Of a DNA stretch of 19,215 nt, positions 7,151-14,254 are shown piece by piece (the first letter of the stretch is position 1; each line of letters opens with the position of its first letter). The DNA is from Candidatus Falkowiibacteriota bacterium. Its GTDB lineage: Bacteria; Patescibacteriota; Patescibacteriia; Patescibacteriales; UBA12465. The stretch covers positions 1 through 19,215 of the forward strand of contig CAIZYV010000084.1 in assembly GCA_903937325.1 (NCBI GenBank), given 5' to 3'. A program made the position numbers and the translations under genes. Below the pieces are notes generated by a model that had not been told where the DNA came from, searched no databases, and was given only the letters and a program-made list of their open reading frames with translations.

Positions 7151-7336
7151 TTAAACTTTGGTGTTAAGAACCGTTAAAATACGAGAGACCGTTGCTCGGA
7201 CTTCTCTGATTTCGCGGATATTTTTCAATTGGTGGTTAGAATCTTTAAAACGCAATTCACGCAGTTTTTCACGAGACTGAGCGAGAAGCCTATGCAATTC
7301 AGCCGGAGTTTTGCTTGTAAGTTCTTTTATTTCCAT
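7151..7336 (-). CDS. rpmC: 50S ribosomal protein L29 (uL29)
   Basis: The product is 61 residues and matches the L29 family: an N-terminal helix MEIKELTSKTPAELHRLL, the LRELRFKDSNHQLKN motif in the middle, and a second helix with IREVRATVSRILTVL. L29 is a two-helix hairpin near the nascent-chain exit and forms part of the docking site for trigger factor and the signal recognition particle. It lies between rplP (37 bases) and rpsQ (10 bases), as in most bacteria. Confidence 0.95.
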   Translation of the reverse strand: MEIKELTSKTPAELHRLLAQSREKLRELRFKDSNHQLKNIREIREVRATVSRILTVLNTKV

Positions 7337-7373
7337 ATTATTTATTAAAAGTAATTTTGATTTCAGTTCCGGC

Positions 7374-7778
7374 TTACTTGGTTACGACCTTACATTTTAC
7401 CGGCAACTTGTGAGCAGCCAAAGTCATCGCTTCTACCGCTGTCTTTTCATCCAAGCCTTCCATCTCAAACATTACCGTACCGGGCTTAACAACGCAGACA
7501 TAATGGTCAACCGCACCCTTACCTTTACCCATCGGGATTTCACCGCCATGAGCAGTTACAGGCTTATCCGGAAAAATTCGAATCCAGAGCTTACCAGTTT
7601 TTTTAATATAACGGGTCATCACACGGCGAGCAGCTTCAATTTGGCGAGAATCCACCCAATGAGCGGACATCGCTTTTAAGCCGTAGCTGCCGAAGTTCAC
7701 ATCTACCATACGTGTGGCAATCCCACCGCGGCGGCGCTTGTGATCTTTCCGGTATTTTGTTTTCTTTGGCATTAACAT
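7374..7778 (-). CDS. rplP: 50S ribosomal protein L16 (uL16)
   Basis: The product is 134 residues, normal for L16. The start MLMPKKTKYRK aligns with the family opening MLQPKRTKFRK, so the first of two close ATG codons (7778, with another at 7772) is preferred. Other signatures are the RQIEAARRVMTRYIKKTGKLWIRIFPDKP stretch, split here as RQIEAARR and LWIRIFPDKP, and the GGEIPMGKGKGAVDHYV loop. L16 shapes the tRNA binding site near the peptidyl transferase centre. It follows rpsC after 29 bases. Confidence 0.96.
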   Translation of the reverse strand: MLMPKKTKYRKDHKRRRGGIATRMVDVNFGSYGLKAMSAHWVDSRQIEAARRVMTRYIKKTGKLWIRIFPDKPVTAHGGEIPMGKGKGAVDHYVCVVKPGTVMFEMEGLDEKTAVEAMTLAAHKLPVKCKVVTK

Positions 7779-7807
7779 ATCGGTAATGAAAATCGTTTAA
7801 TTTTTAT

Positions 7808-8488
7808 TTAAGCGGCTATCGGTTCACCTTTGCCGTCTTTTTCTTTTTCAAAAACTTCTCCCTTGTAAATCCAAACTTTGATACCAATGGCGCCATAACT
7901 GGTATGAGCGGCACCGCGAGCATAATCGATATCTGCACGTAAAGTCTGTAAAGGCACTTTGCCAAAAACTAATTTTTCTGTACGAGCAATTTCGGCTCCA
8001 TTCAAACGTCCACTGATAACAATCTTCACACCGAGAGCACCAGCGCGTTCAACGCGACCAATCAACTGTTTCATTACTTTACGGAAAGGCATGCGCTTTT
8101 CTATTTCCATGATAGTCGACTGAACGGCGATTTGAGCACTTAACTGAGGGCGACCGACTTCTTTAATATTAAGATTTATTTCACCCATGCGAAAATTGCG
8201 TAAAAACTGATCATGAATTTTCTTTTTCAAATCTTCAACGCCGTTACCACCGCGGCCGATAATCAAACCGGGCTTAGCTGTCCAGATATCAATCGCAATC
8301 TTATTCAAACTGCGAGTAATTTCAACTCTATCTATACCAGCTTCACGCATGGTCTTAATCAAATGTTTGCGAATGGCAATATCCTGCTGGATATTCTTAA
8401 TATAATTATTGCCACTTTCAAACCAGATAGAAGGCCAGGTTTTGGTAACGCCTAAGCGCATTACTTTTGGATTTACTTTTTTTCCCAT
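7808..8488 (-). CDS. rpsC: 30S ribosomal protein S3 (uS3)
   Basis: The product is 226 residues, near the 233 of E. coli. It begins MGKKVNPKVMRLGV, typical of S3. A KH RNA-binding domain is visible with the GxxG loop GRGG at residues 78-81 (GLIIGRGGNGVEDL). The C-terminal S3 domain contains GRLNGAEIARTEKL and GKVPLQTLRADIDY. S3 lies at the mRNA entry channel and contributes to helicase activity with S4 and S5. It is placed between rplV and rplP as usual. Confidence 0.97.
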   Translation of the reverse strand: MGKKVNPKVMRLGVTKTWPSIWFESGNNYIKNIQQDIAIRKHLIKTMREAGIDRVEITRSLNKIAIDIWTAKPGLIIGRGGNGVEDLKKKIHDQFLRNFRMGEINLNIKEVGRPQLSAQIAVQSTIMEIEKRMPFRKVMKQLIGRVERAGALGVKIVISGRLNGAEIARTEKLVFGKVPLQTLRADIDYARGAAHTSYGAIGIKVWIYKGEVFEKEKDGKGEPIAA

Positions 8489-8524
8489 ACTATTTATGTT
8501 GCGTTAATTGCTTTAGATGAAGAA

Positions 8525-9055
8525 TTATTGACCGCTCTTGCGATTAAAAAGTTGAGTGGTAAATCCTTTTCCAGATTTGGTATCGGCGTTAACTTTACCC
8601 TTGGCTTTCAAACCTTCTTTCTTTTCTCCAGATTTGGCGCGTTTTTCTGCTTCAGCCATCACTTGTTCCAGTTTCACGGGCGCTTCCACCTTATCCTTAC
8701 GAGCGACTTTTTTACCGCTTTCAACAATTTCCGCCAAAGTAACATGGACATGGGAACCGCGCTGACGTATAACAGTTGCTCGACCGTGAGCTTTTGGCAT
8801 CCAGCGCTTAAGAGTCACTCCCTCGTCAGCCTTTATTTCTTTAACAAAAAGATTATTTTTATCTAGACTAAAGTTATGTTCAGCATTAGCGATGGCTGAC
8901 TCAATTAATTTCTTAATCGGTTCAGAGGCGAGTTTATTTAAAAACTGCAATTGATCCAAAGCCTTGTCCACCGGCATATGGCGGACGACATCAAGAACCA
9001 AGCGCGCTTTGCGCGCGGACATTCGTAAATGATTTAAACTTGCTTTAATTTCCAT
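8525..9055 (-). CDS. rplV: 50S ribosomal protein L22 (uL22) with long C-terminal tail
   Basis: The product is 176 residues against 110 in E. coli. The L22 core is residues 1 to about 116: the N-terminal RMSARKARLVLDVVRHMPV, the tunnel-lining beta-hairpin region around LKRWMPKAHGRATVIRQRGS, and the HVHVTLAEI strand. L22 and L4 form the constriction of the peptide exit tunnel and bear on macrolide binding. The final 60 residues are Lys/Glu/Gly-rich and probably disordered, ending in TTQLFNRKSGQ. Long L22 tails occur in some bacterial groups; a role is not known to me. A 36-base spacer separates it from rpsC. Confidence 0.95.
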   Translation of the reverse strand: MEIKASLNHLRMSARKARLVLDVVRHMPVDKALDQLQFLNKLASEPIKKLIESAIANAEHNFSLDKNNLFVKEIKADEGVTLKRWMPKAHGRATVIRQRGSHVHVTLAEIVESGKKVARKDKVEAPVKLEQVMAEAEKRAKSGEKKEGLKAKGKVNADTKSGKGFTTQLFNRKSGQ

Positions 9056-9110
9056 AGGATTTGCTTGGGCTAAGCCAGCACATATCGCGCATAACCGCCT
9101 CGCCTTTTAA

Positions 9111-9407
9111 TTATTTGCCGCCCTTAGCCTGAGTAGACTGAGCTTTTGCCATCTTGCCACCGTGGGCAACGAATTTCCGAGTCGGCGCAAACTCGCCTAA
9201 ACGATGACCAACCATATTTTCCACCAAATAAACCGGCACATGAGTGCGGCCGTTATGAACGGCAATAGTCAAACCAACCATTTCCGGAACAACAGAACAA
9301 GCCCGGTCCCAGACTTTAATAACGGTTTTATCGCCCGGCTTCAAATCCAGCACTTTTTTTAAGATGCGCGGATTAATATAGGGTCCTTTTTTAGAGCTTC
9401 TTGACAT
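9111..9407 (-). CDS. rpsS: 30S ribosomal protein S19 (uS19)
   Basis: The product is 98 residues, close to the 92 of E. coli. It begins MSRSSKKGPYINPRIL, and has the GRTHVPVYLVENMVGHRLGE motif (residues about 53-72) followed by FAPTRKFVAHGG. S19 forms the 30S head with S13 and contacts the A-site region. It follows rplB after 26 bases and precedes rplV by 55 bases. No Shine-Dalgarno sequence is visible before the ATG. Confidence 0.97.
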   Translation of the reverse strand: MSRSSKKGPYINPRILKKVLDLKPGDKTVIKVWDRACSVVPEMVGLTIAVHNGRTHVPVYLVENMVGHRLGEFAPTRKFVAHGGKMAKAQSTQAKGGK

Positions 9408-9433
9408 ATGCTTGTTAATAATTGGATAAAATA

Positions 9434-10270
9434 TTACTTTCTCTTCGCTCGGCGCTTAATGATCAATTTATTGGAAGAGCGCTTGCGGCGAGTCTTAACT
9501 CCCAAAGCAGGCTTGCCCCAAGGAGTTTTCGGATGGCGTAAACCGATTGATTGGTTACCTTCACCACCACCATGAGGATGATCTACCGGATTCATAGCGG
9601 AACCACGAACAGTCGGGCGAATACCCATATGACGACTGCGACCAGCTTTACCTAAAACGATATGGCGTTTATCTGGGTTACTTGCTTGGCCAACAGTGCA
9701 CAAACATTCTTTTTTTACTAAACGTATTTCGCCACTCGGCATTTTAATCTGCGCATATTTACCTTCAACACCCATGACGAAAACAGCATTACCGGCACCG
9801 CGGGCAATCTTAGCACCACGGCCAGGTTCAAATTCCAAATTATTAATGGCAACACCGGCAGGAATATGTAAAACGGGCATCGAGTTACCAACTTTTATTT
9901 CTACTAAATTCTGAGAACTGATAATCTTTTCTCCAACCACTAAACCAAGAGGAGCAACGATGTAACGCTTTTCCCCATCAGCATAATGCAATAAGGCTAA
10001 GCGGGCACCTCGATTAGGATCATATTCAATGGAAGCTACCGTAGCAGGAATATCAAACTTATCACGTTTAAAATCAATTAAACGGATATATCTTTTCTCG
10101 CCGCCGCCACGATGACGAACGGTAATTTTTCCTTGGCTGTTGCGGCCACTGGTTTTCTTTTTAATAACGATCAAGCTTTTTTCCGGTGTGTTCTTAGTGA
10201 TGTCGGCGCCATCATCGAATGTCGCGCCCCGACGTCCGGGAGTATTAGCTCGTACTTTTTTAATACCCAT
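9434..10270 (-). CDS. rplB: 50S ribosomal protein L2 (uL2)
   Basis: The product is 278 residues, the normal L2 length. It has the RGGGEKRYIRLIDFKRDK segment near residue 54, the SH3-like middle domain with IEYDPNRGARLALL near 81-94, and the HPHGGGEG motif at 231-238. The first His of that motif corresponds to the E. coli residue required for peptidyl transferase activity. The C-terminus is basic. L2 is one of the most conserved ribosomal proteins and contacts the peptidyl transferase centre and the intersubunit bridges. It is 25 bases after rplW. Confidence 0.98.
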   Translation of the reverse strand: MGIKKVRANTPGRRGATFDDGADITKNTPEKSLIVIKKKTSGRNSQGKITVRHRGGGEKRYIRLIDFKRDKFDIPATVASIEYDPNRGARLALLHYADGEKRYIVAPLGLVVGEKIISSQNLVEIKVGNSMPVLHIPAGVAINNLEFEPGRGAKIARGAGNAVFVMGVEGKYAQIKMPSGEIRLVKKECLCTVGQASNPDKRHIVLGKAGRSRHMGIRPTVRGSAMNPVDHPHGGGEGNQSIGLRHPKTPWGKPALGVKTRRKRSSNKLIIKRRAKRK

Positions 10271-10295
10271 ATATAATCGATTACTTGTTTATAAA

Positions 10296-10772
10296 TTAAA
10301 CGCCTTCGTAAATCTTGATGCTATCACCCTTCTTCAAGGTAACAATTGCCTTCTTCCAATCTTTACGCTTGCCTTTGATACGTCCGCGTGTAACCGCTTT
10401 GCCCTGCATACAGATTATATTGACGCTTACCGGCTTAACGCCGTAAACAGCATATATTGACTTGGCTACTTCGATTTTATTAGAGGCCTTAGAAACAACA
10501 AAAGCATATTTATTTTGGGTACCTAACTCAGTCGCTTTTTCTGTAATTAAAGGTTTATCTAAAACACGGAAAGCCCCATCATAGCGGGAAACAGCCGACG
10601 CTTTTTTTGTACGCGGATTTTTTTTATCGCCGCCATCGGCAGAATATAACTCCTGCATACTAAGCTCAGCCTCAGGCTTATTTTTTATTTCTTTAGTTTC
10701 CGAGGGCTGATCGTTTTTTTTAGGGGCGGCCGTTTTTTTGACGCCGCTTTGTTTTGCTCCAAATAAAGCCAT
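10296..10772 (-). CDS. rplW: 50S ribosomal protein L23 (uL23) with N-terminal extension
   Basis: The product is 158 residues, whereas E. coli L23 has 100. The L23 core begins near residue 66 (AFRVLDKPLITEKATEL) and runs to the C-terminal KKAIVTLKKGDSIKIYEG. L23 sits at the tunnel exit and docks trigger factor and the signal recognition particle. The first 60 residues are a low-complexity Lys/Pro/Glu-rich segment (VKKTAAPKKNDQPSETKE), likely disordered. An internal ATG at residue 39 could make a shorter form, but no ribosome binding site supports it. It lies between rplD and rplB. Confidence 0.94.
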   Translation of the reverse strand: MALFGAKQSGVKKTAAPKKNDQPSETKEIKNKPEAELSMQELYSADGGDKKNPRTKKASAVSRYDGAFRVLDKPLITEKATELGTQNKYAFVVSKASNKIEVAKSIYAVYGVKPVSVNIICMQGKAVTRGRIKGKRKDWKKAIVTLKKGDSIKIYEGV

Positions 10773-10806
10773 ATGTTTAATTCAAGATTCAAGATTTAAA
10801 ATGTGA

Positions 10807-11469
10807 TTAATCCTTACTATCTTTGCCATACTGAGCCGCTAAAGCCTTAAGACCTTCTTCGGCCATTAATATCTGGCGGGATCCAAGTATATCGACAATA
10901 TTGATATTTTCAGGATTGATGATATTAACACCCTTAAGATTGCGACCGGAATATCTAGCCTTTTCATCTTTCTCACCATTAACTATCAATAAGCTGCGGC
11001 GATCGGCCGGTAAAACGGATTTTTCAAAGGATTTCAACATGCCATCAAATTGTTTTGTTTTAAATTCCGCCATCTTCAAAGTGTCGACAACGATTAAACT
11101 GGATTGAGCGATTTTATCGGACAAAGCCATCATAATCGCTTTTTGGCGCATCTTTTTATTTAATTTCTTAGAAAAGTTACGATCTTTAGTTGGACCGAAA
11201 GTAACACCACCACCAATCCATAAAGGAGAACGGCTGGAACCAACACGAGCACGACCAGTGCCTTTTTGCTTCCAAGGTTTTTTACCACCGCCACGAACTT
11301 CGCTGCGATCTTTAGTGTGAGCCAAAACCTGGCGCTCATTGGCCTGCTGAGTAATGACTGCCTGATGTAAGAGATCAGCATTCGCTTTCAAACCAAAAAA
11401 TTTAGCGGAAAGCTCCAACTCTTTGATTGGTGCAGCGTTTTGATTATAAACTTGAACTTTGATGGACAT
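10807..11469 (-). CDS. rplD: 50S ribosomal protein L4 (uL4)
   Basis: The product is 220 residues, slightly longer than the 201 of E. coli. The extended loop that lines the exit tunnel is seen as GGGKKPWKQKGTGRARVGSS near residues 60-79, followed by SPLWIGGGVTFGP. The C-terminal Rossmann-like part has NIINPENINIVDILGSRQIL. In E. coli L4 represses its own S10 operon by acting on the leader RNA; whether that occurs here is untested. It is 25 bases after rplC and 34 before rplW. Confidence 0.96.
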   Translation of the reverse strand: MSIKVQVYNQNAAPIKELELSAKFFGLKANADLLHQAVITQQANERQVLAHTKDRSEVRGGGKKPWKQKGTGRARVGSSRSPLWIGGGVTFGPTKDRNFSKKLNKKMRQKAIMMALSDKIAQSSLIVVDTLKMAEFKTKQFDGMLKSFEKSVLPADRRSLLIVNGEKDEKARYSGRNLKGVNIINPENINIVDILGSRQILMAEEGLKALAAQYGKDSKD

Positions 11470-11494
11470 ATAATTTAAACCGGACTTATATTGA

Positions 11495-12313
11495 TTAAGC
11501 GGCCGGAGCCTCTTCTTTATTTTCTAAGGTAGTTTCAGCAATAACTTCTGCAACAGGCGCCTCAGGCTCAGCGACAACGCTTTCAAGCTCAAGAGCGGGG
11601 GCTTCAGAAACAATTTCTGTTTCAGAAACAATTTCTTCTGCCGGCATTTCTACGGCAACATTTTTTTCTTCCTGCACTGAAACTGTGTCAACATTTAAAT
11701 CCCCCCTACCTTTAATCATTAATAAACCGCCAGTAGCACCAGGAACAGCGCCTTTAATATATAAAATGTTTTTTTCTAAATCGATAGAGATAATGGAAAG
11801 ATTCTGTACAGTCACGCGTTCATTGCCCATACGTCCACCCATGCGCATTCCTTTAAAAATATGAGCTGGACCCTTAGGACCGACGGAACCAGGCATACGC
11901 AACTGATCTTTATTACCATGACTTTTGCGTCCGCCTTTAAAACCATGACGTTTAACAACACCCTGAAAACCACAACCTTTGGAAGTACCGGTCACGGCCA
12001 CAACATCACCAACGGCGAAAGTAGCGGCGCTGATGCGGTCACCAACTTTAACGGCTAATTCATTTTCAGTTCTAAATTCACGAACATGCATCGGTAATAC
12101 ACCGGCTTGTTTAAAATGACCGAGTTGCGGTTTTTTAATATTTTTTTCTTTACGGATGCCAAAAGCTAATTGCAAGGCAGAATATTTATCAGTCTTTTGA
12201 GTTTTTACCTGAGCAATGACACAAGGACCGGCTAAAACCGGAGTCACGGCGAAAACTCGATCATTTTCCCAGACCTGAGTCATCTGCATTTTTTTTCCTA
12301 GAATGAATTTCAT
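11495..12313 (-). CDS. rplC: 50S ribosomal protein L3 (uL3) with acidic C-terminal tail
   Basis: From the ATG at 12313 the product is 272 residues, starting MKFILGKKMQMTQVW, the typical bacterial L3 opening. The open frame runs upstream to 12358, but the extra residues are hydrophobic, unlike L3, and cover a terminator-like hairpin, so the shorter start is chosen. The core has the GFQGVVKRHGFKGGRKSHG motif and RMPGSVGPKGPAHIFKGMRM, which reach toward the peptidyl transferase centre. After about residue 202 comes a 70-residue Glu/Ala/Val-rich tail with about 19 acidic and 3 basic residues and a short EIVSE repeat. The tail is unusual for an rRNA-binding protein. It is the first gene after a 209-base spacer. 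Confidence 0.95.
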   Translation of the reverse strand: MKFILGKKMQMTQVWENDRVFAVTPVLAGPCVIAQVKTQKTDKYSALQLAFGIRKEKNIKKPQLGHFKQAGVLPMHVREFRTENELAVKVGDRISAATFAVGDVVAVTGTSKGCGFQGVVKRHGFKGGRKSHGNKDQLRMPGSVGPKGPAHIFKGMRMGGRMGNERVTVQNLSIISIDLEKNILYIKGAVPGATGGLLMIKGRGDLNVDTVSVQEEKNVAVEMPAEEIVSETEIVSEAPALELESVVAEPEAPVAEVIAETTLENKEEAPAA

Positions 12314-12324
12314 ATTTTTAAAAC

Positions 12325-12346
12325 AAAAAACTGGTAAATTTACCAG
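12325..12346 (-). terminator. terminator-like hairpin just before rplC
   Basis: The minus strand reads CTGGTAAATTTACCAG, a perfect 16-base palindrome (12331-12346), directly followed by TTTTTTG. This is the shape of an intrinsic terminator or attenuator: six to seven pairs, an AT-rich loop and a T-run. It is placed between rpsJ and rplC, only 12 bases from the rplC ATG, so a transcript stopping here would omit all L3-to-SecY genes. The A-run on the other side makes it also possible for the opposite strand. Alternatively it masks the rplC translation start. Confidence 0.55.
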
Positions 12347-12375
12347 CCTAAAAAACAAAAGCCAAAATTGCGCAT
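12340..12375 (-). CDS. possible 11-residue leader peptide upstream of rplC
   Basis: An ATG at 12375 opens an 11-codon frame, MRNFGFCFLGW, ending in TAA at 12340-12342. It is directly preceded by AGGGAGGAG, one of the only two strong purine (Shine-Dalgarno-like) tracts in the spacers here. The GGAGG spacing to the ATG is only 2 bases, while the upstream AGGG is 5 bases away. The stop codon lies in the 5' half of the terminator-like hairpin, so a ribosome ending there would open the hairpin. This arrangement resembles translation-dependent attenuation (inference). It may also be chance. Confidence 0.25.
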   Translation of the reverse strand: MRNFGFCFLGW

Positions 12376-12394
12376 CTCCTCCCTGCCTTCAATT

Positions 12395-12466
12395 TTATTT
12401 TTGTTTTCTTGCTGTTTTCTCCCAATAATCCGCTAATTTACTTACTCGCACTTTCTTTCGTATCAT
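12395..12466 (-). CDS. possible small basic peptide between rpsJ and rplC
   Basis: An ATG at 12466 gives a 23-residue frame, MIRKKVRVSKLADYWEKTAR followed by KQK, ending in TAA at 12395. The frame is open upstream to a TTG at 12508, which would give 37 residues. The peptide is Lys/Arg-rich and has an amphipathic look, like small ribosomal components, and it lies in the rpsJ-rplC spacer where normally no gene exists. It has no Shine-Dalgarno sequence, but neither do its neighbours. I recognise no family. It could equally be a chance frame in leader RNA. Confidence 0.3.
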   Translation of the reverse strand: MIRKKVRVSKLADYWEKTARKQK

Positions 12467-12522
12467 TACGGAAGAGTTACGAGCAGGCGCCTGAGCGGAA
12501 ATAATCAATATTTAATTTTATA

Positions 12523-12861
12523 TTACTGCATTTTTATCTCTACGTCAACCCCTGCCGGTAAATTCAAATTTGTCAAACCTTCGATAGTCTTGGCACTAGG
12601 ATCGATAATATCAATAATACGTTTGTGAATACGCATCTCATATTGATCGCGAGCATCTTTATGCACAAAAGTAGAACGATTGACTGTGTATTTGCGCTTT
12701 TCTGTAGGCAACGGAATCGGACCAAAAAAACTAGCATCACTGCGTTCAATTGTTTCAACAATCGTCTTAGTAGACTGATCAATAATTTTATGATCAAAAG
12801 CCTTGATTTTAATACGGATTCTCTGCTTGTAATCCTTTTCTTCTTTCTTGGGTTCAGACAT
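12523..12861 (-). CDS. rpsJ: 30S ribosomal protein S10 (uS10)
   Basis: The product is 112 residues, a bit longer than the 103 of E. coli because of an acidic/basic N-terminus (MSEPKKEEKDYKQ). The core has KIRIKAF-like RIRIKIKAFDHKIID, then GPIPLPTEKRKYTVNRSTFV, then YEMRIHKRIIDI. S10 is part of the 30S head and, as NusE, joins transcription antitermination complexes with NusB. It follows tuf after a 112-base spacer and precedes the unusual 209-base spacer before rplC. Normally rpsJ and rplC are nearly adjacent. Confidence 0.97.
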   Translation of the reverse strand: MSEPKKEEKDYKQRIRIKIKAFDHKIIDQSTKTIVETIERSDASFFGPIPLPTEKRKYTVNRSTFVHKDARDQYEMRIHKRIIDIIDPSAKTIEGLTNLNLPAGVDVEIKMQ

Positions 12862-12907
12862 AGAAAATGTACGGTTATTTTTTTAATTAATGTTAAATAA
12901 ACACAGC

Positions 12908-12963
12908 AAGCTCGCCCTTTTTCTTTGTCCTCCGTTTAAAGCAGGAGCAGAAAGAGCGAGCTT
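12908..12963 (-). promoter_or_regulatory. long hairpin in the tuf-rpsJ spacer
   Basis: An 8-base perfect inverted repeat, AAGCTCGC at 12908-12915 and GCGAGCTT at 12956-12963, closes a 40-base loop. A further CTTT/AAAG pairing continues the stem after one mismatch, and a CTCC/GGAG hairpin can form inside. There is no long T-run after it on the minus strand, so it is not a clear terminator. It starts 11 bases after the tuf stop. It could be an RNA processing or stabilising element that separates the abundant tuf message from rpsJ (inference). Confidence 0.4.
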
Positions 12964-12973
12964 AGGTGTCAAC

Positions 12974-14161
12974 TTATTTAAGAATCTTGACTACAGCGCC
13001 AGCGCCGACAGTGCGTCCACCTTCGCGGATAGCAAAGCGTTGCTTTTCTTCCAAGGCAACTGGAGAAATTAATTTGACGGTAATAGTGACGGTATCACCA
13101 GGCATAACCATTTCGGTTCCTGCCGGTAATTCTACTTCACCAGTAACATCAGTGGTACGGATATAGAATTGAGGTTTATAACCCTTAAAGAAAGGTTTGT
13201 GGCGTCCGCCTTCGTCCTTGGACAAAACATAAACCTGAGCTTCAAATTCAGTGTGCGGAGTGATACTGCCCGGTTTGCATAAAACCTGACCGCGCTCTAC
13301 TTCCGTTTTCTTAGTACCGCGAAGTAATAAACCAGCGTTGTCACCAGCTTCACCGCGATCCAAAGACTTATTAAACATTTCTACACCAGTGATGGTAGTC
13401 TTCTTTGTGTCCATCAAACCAACAATTTCCACTTCATCGCCAACCTTGATAACACCGCGATCAATGCGGCCAGTTACCACGGTACCGCGGCCTTCAATGG
13501 AGAAAATATCTTCTACCGGCATTAAGAAAGGTAAATCGACATCGCGTTTTGGCATCGGAATATATTCATCCAACTGCTTCATAAGTTCCATGATCGGGGC
13601 GGCATCGGCACCGGTCGGATTTTCTAAAGCTTTCAAGGCGCTACCGCGAATAATCGGAGTAGTATCACCCGGGAATTCATATTTCTTCAACAAATCGCGA
13701 ATTTCTTCTTCAACTAGATCAATTAATTCCTGATCTTCTACCATATCGCATTTATTCAAGAAAACAACGATATAAGGAACGCCAACTTGACGAGCTAAAA
13801 CGATATGTTCGCGGGTCTGCGGCATAGGGCCATCAGTCGCGGAAACGACTAAAATTGCACCATCCATTTGAGCGGCACCAGTGATCATGTTTTTGACATA
13901 ATCAGCGTGACCAGGACAATCAACGTGAGCGTAGTGACGAGCGGCTGACTCATACTCTACGTGAGCGGTCGCGATAGTAATACCGCGTTCGCGTTCTTCA
14001 GGAGCGGCATCAATTTCACTTACGCCTTTTTTGGAGGCCTTCATGCCATTAGCGCCAAATACCGCCAACATTGCGGCGGTTAAAGTAGTCTTACCATGAT
14101 CGACGTGGCCGATAGTGCCAACATTGACATGGGGTTTAGTGCGTTCAAATTTTTCTGCCAT
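12974..14161 (-). CDS. tuf: translation elongation factor Tu
   Basis: The product is 395 residues, the normal EF-Tu length. It delivers aminoacyl-tRNA to the ribosomal A site with GTP. The GTP-binding motifs are intact: GHVDHGKT at residues 18-25, DCPGHADY at 81-88 with the catalytic His85, and NKCD at 136-139. Domains 2 and 3 follow, with GRGTVVTGRIDRG and the C-terminal REGGRTVGAGAVVKIL. It is one of the cluster's best-conserved genes. It follows an unknown 108-residue gene by 93 bases, rather than following fusA directly. The spacer before it holds two alternative hairpins. Confidence 0.99.
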   Translation of the reverse strand: MAEKFERTKPHVNVGTIGHVDHGKTTLTAAMLAVFGANGMKASKKGVSEIDAAPEERERGITIATAHVEYESAARHYAHVDCPGHADYVKNMITGAAQMDGAILVVSATDGPMPQTREHIVLARQVGVPYIVVFLNKCDMVEDQELIDLVEEEIRDLLKKYEFPGDTTPIIRGSALKALENPTGADAAPIMELMKQLDEYIPMPKRDVDLPFLMPVEDIFSIEGRGTVVTGRIDRGVIKVGDEVEIVGLMDTKKTTITGVEMFNKSLDRGEAGDNAGLLLRGTKKTEVERGQVLCKPGSITPHTEFEAQVYVLSKDEGGRHKPFFKGYKPQFYIRTTDVTGEVELPAGTEMVMPGDTVTITVKLISPVALEEKQRFAIREGGRTVGAGAVVKILK

Positions 14162-14178
14162 GTTTTTATACTTACGGC

Positions 14179-14214
14179 CCCCTTAAGGGGTTTCTTTCCT
14201 GTATAGAGGAAACC
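14179..14214 (-). promoter_or_regulatory. overlapping hairpins in the tuf leader
   Basis: Two stems lie immediately upstream of tuf. The first is a perfect palindrome CCCCTTAAGGGG (14179-14190), 17 bases before the ATG. The second pairs GGTTT/AAACC with an inner TTTCCT/AGGAAA (14189-14214). They share the bases at 14189-14190, so they partly compete. This could hide or expose the tuf start, or stabilise the message (inference). No Shine-Dalgarno sequence is present between the stem and the ATG. Confidence 0.4.
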
Positions 14215-14254
14215 AGCCGCGAAATTAATTAATATTTTAAACCTAAATGATTAT

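Noticed and set aside
12314..12358. Longer rplC start at 12358
   Set aside because: The extra residues are translated from the terminator-like hairpin and T-run; family members begin at MKFILGKKM.
12967..12972. Perfect TTGACA right after the tuf stop as a promoter for rpsJ
   Set aside because: No -10-like sequence is found at 16-18 bases; the bases fall in the hairpin stem.
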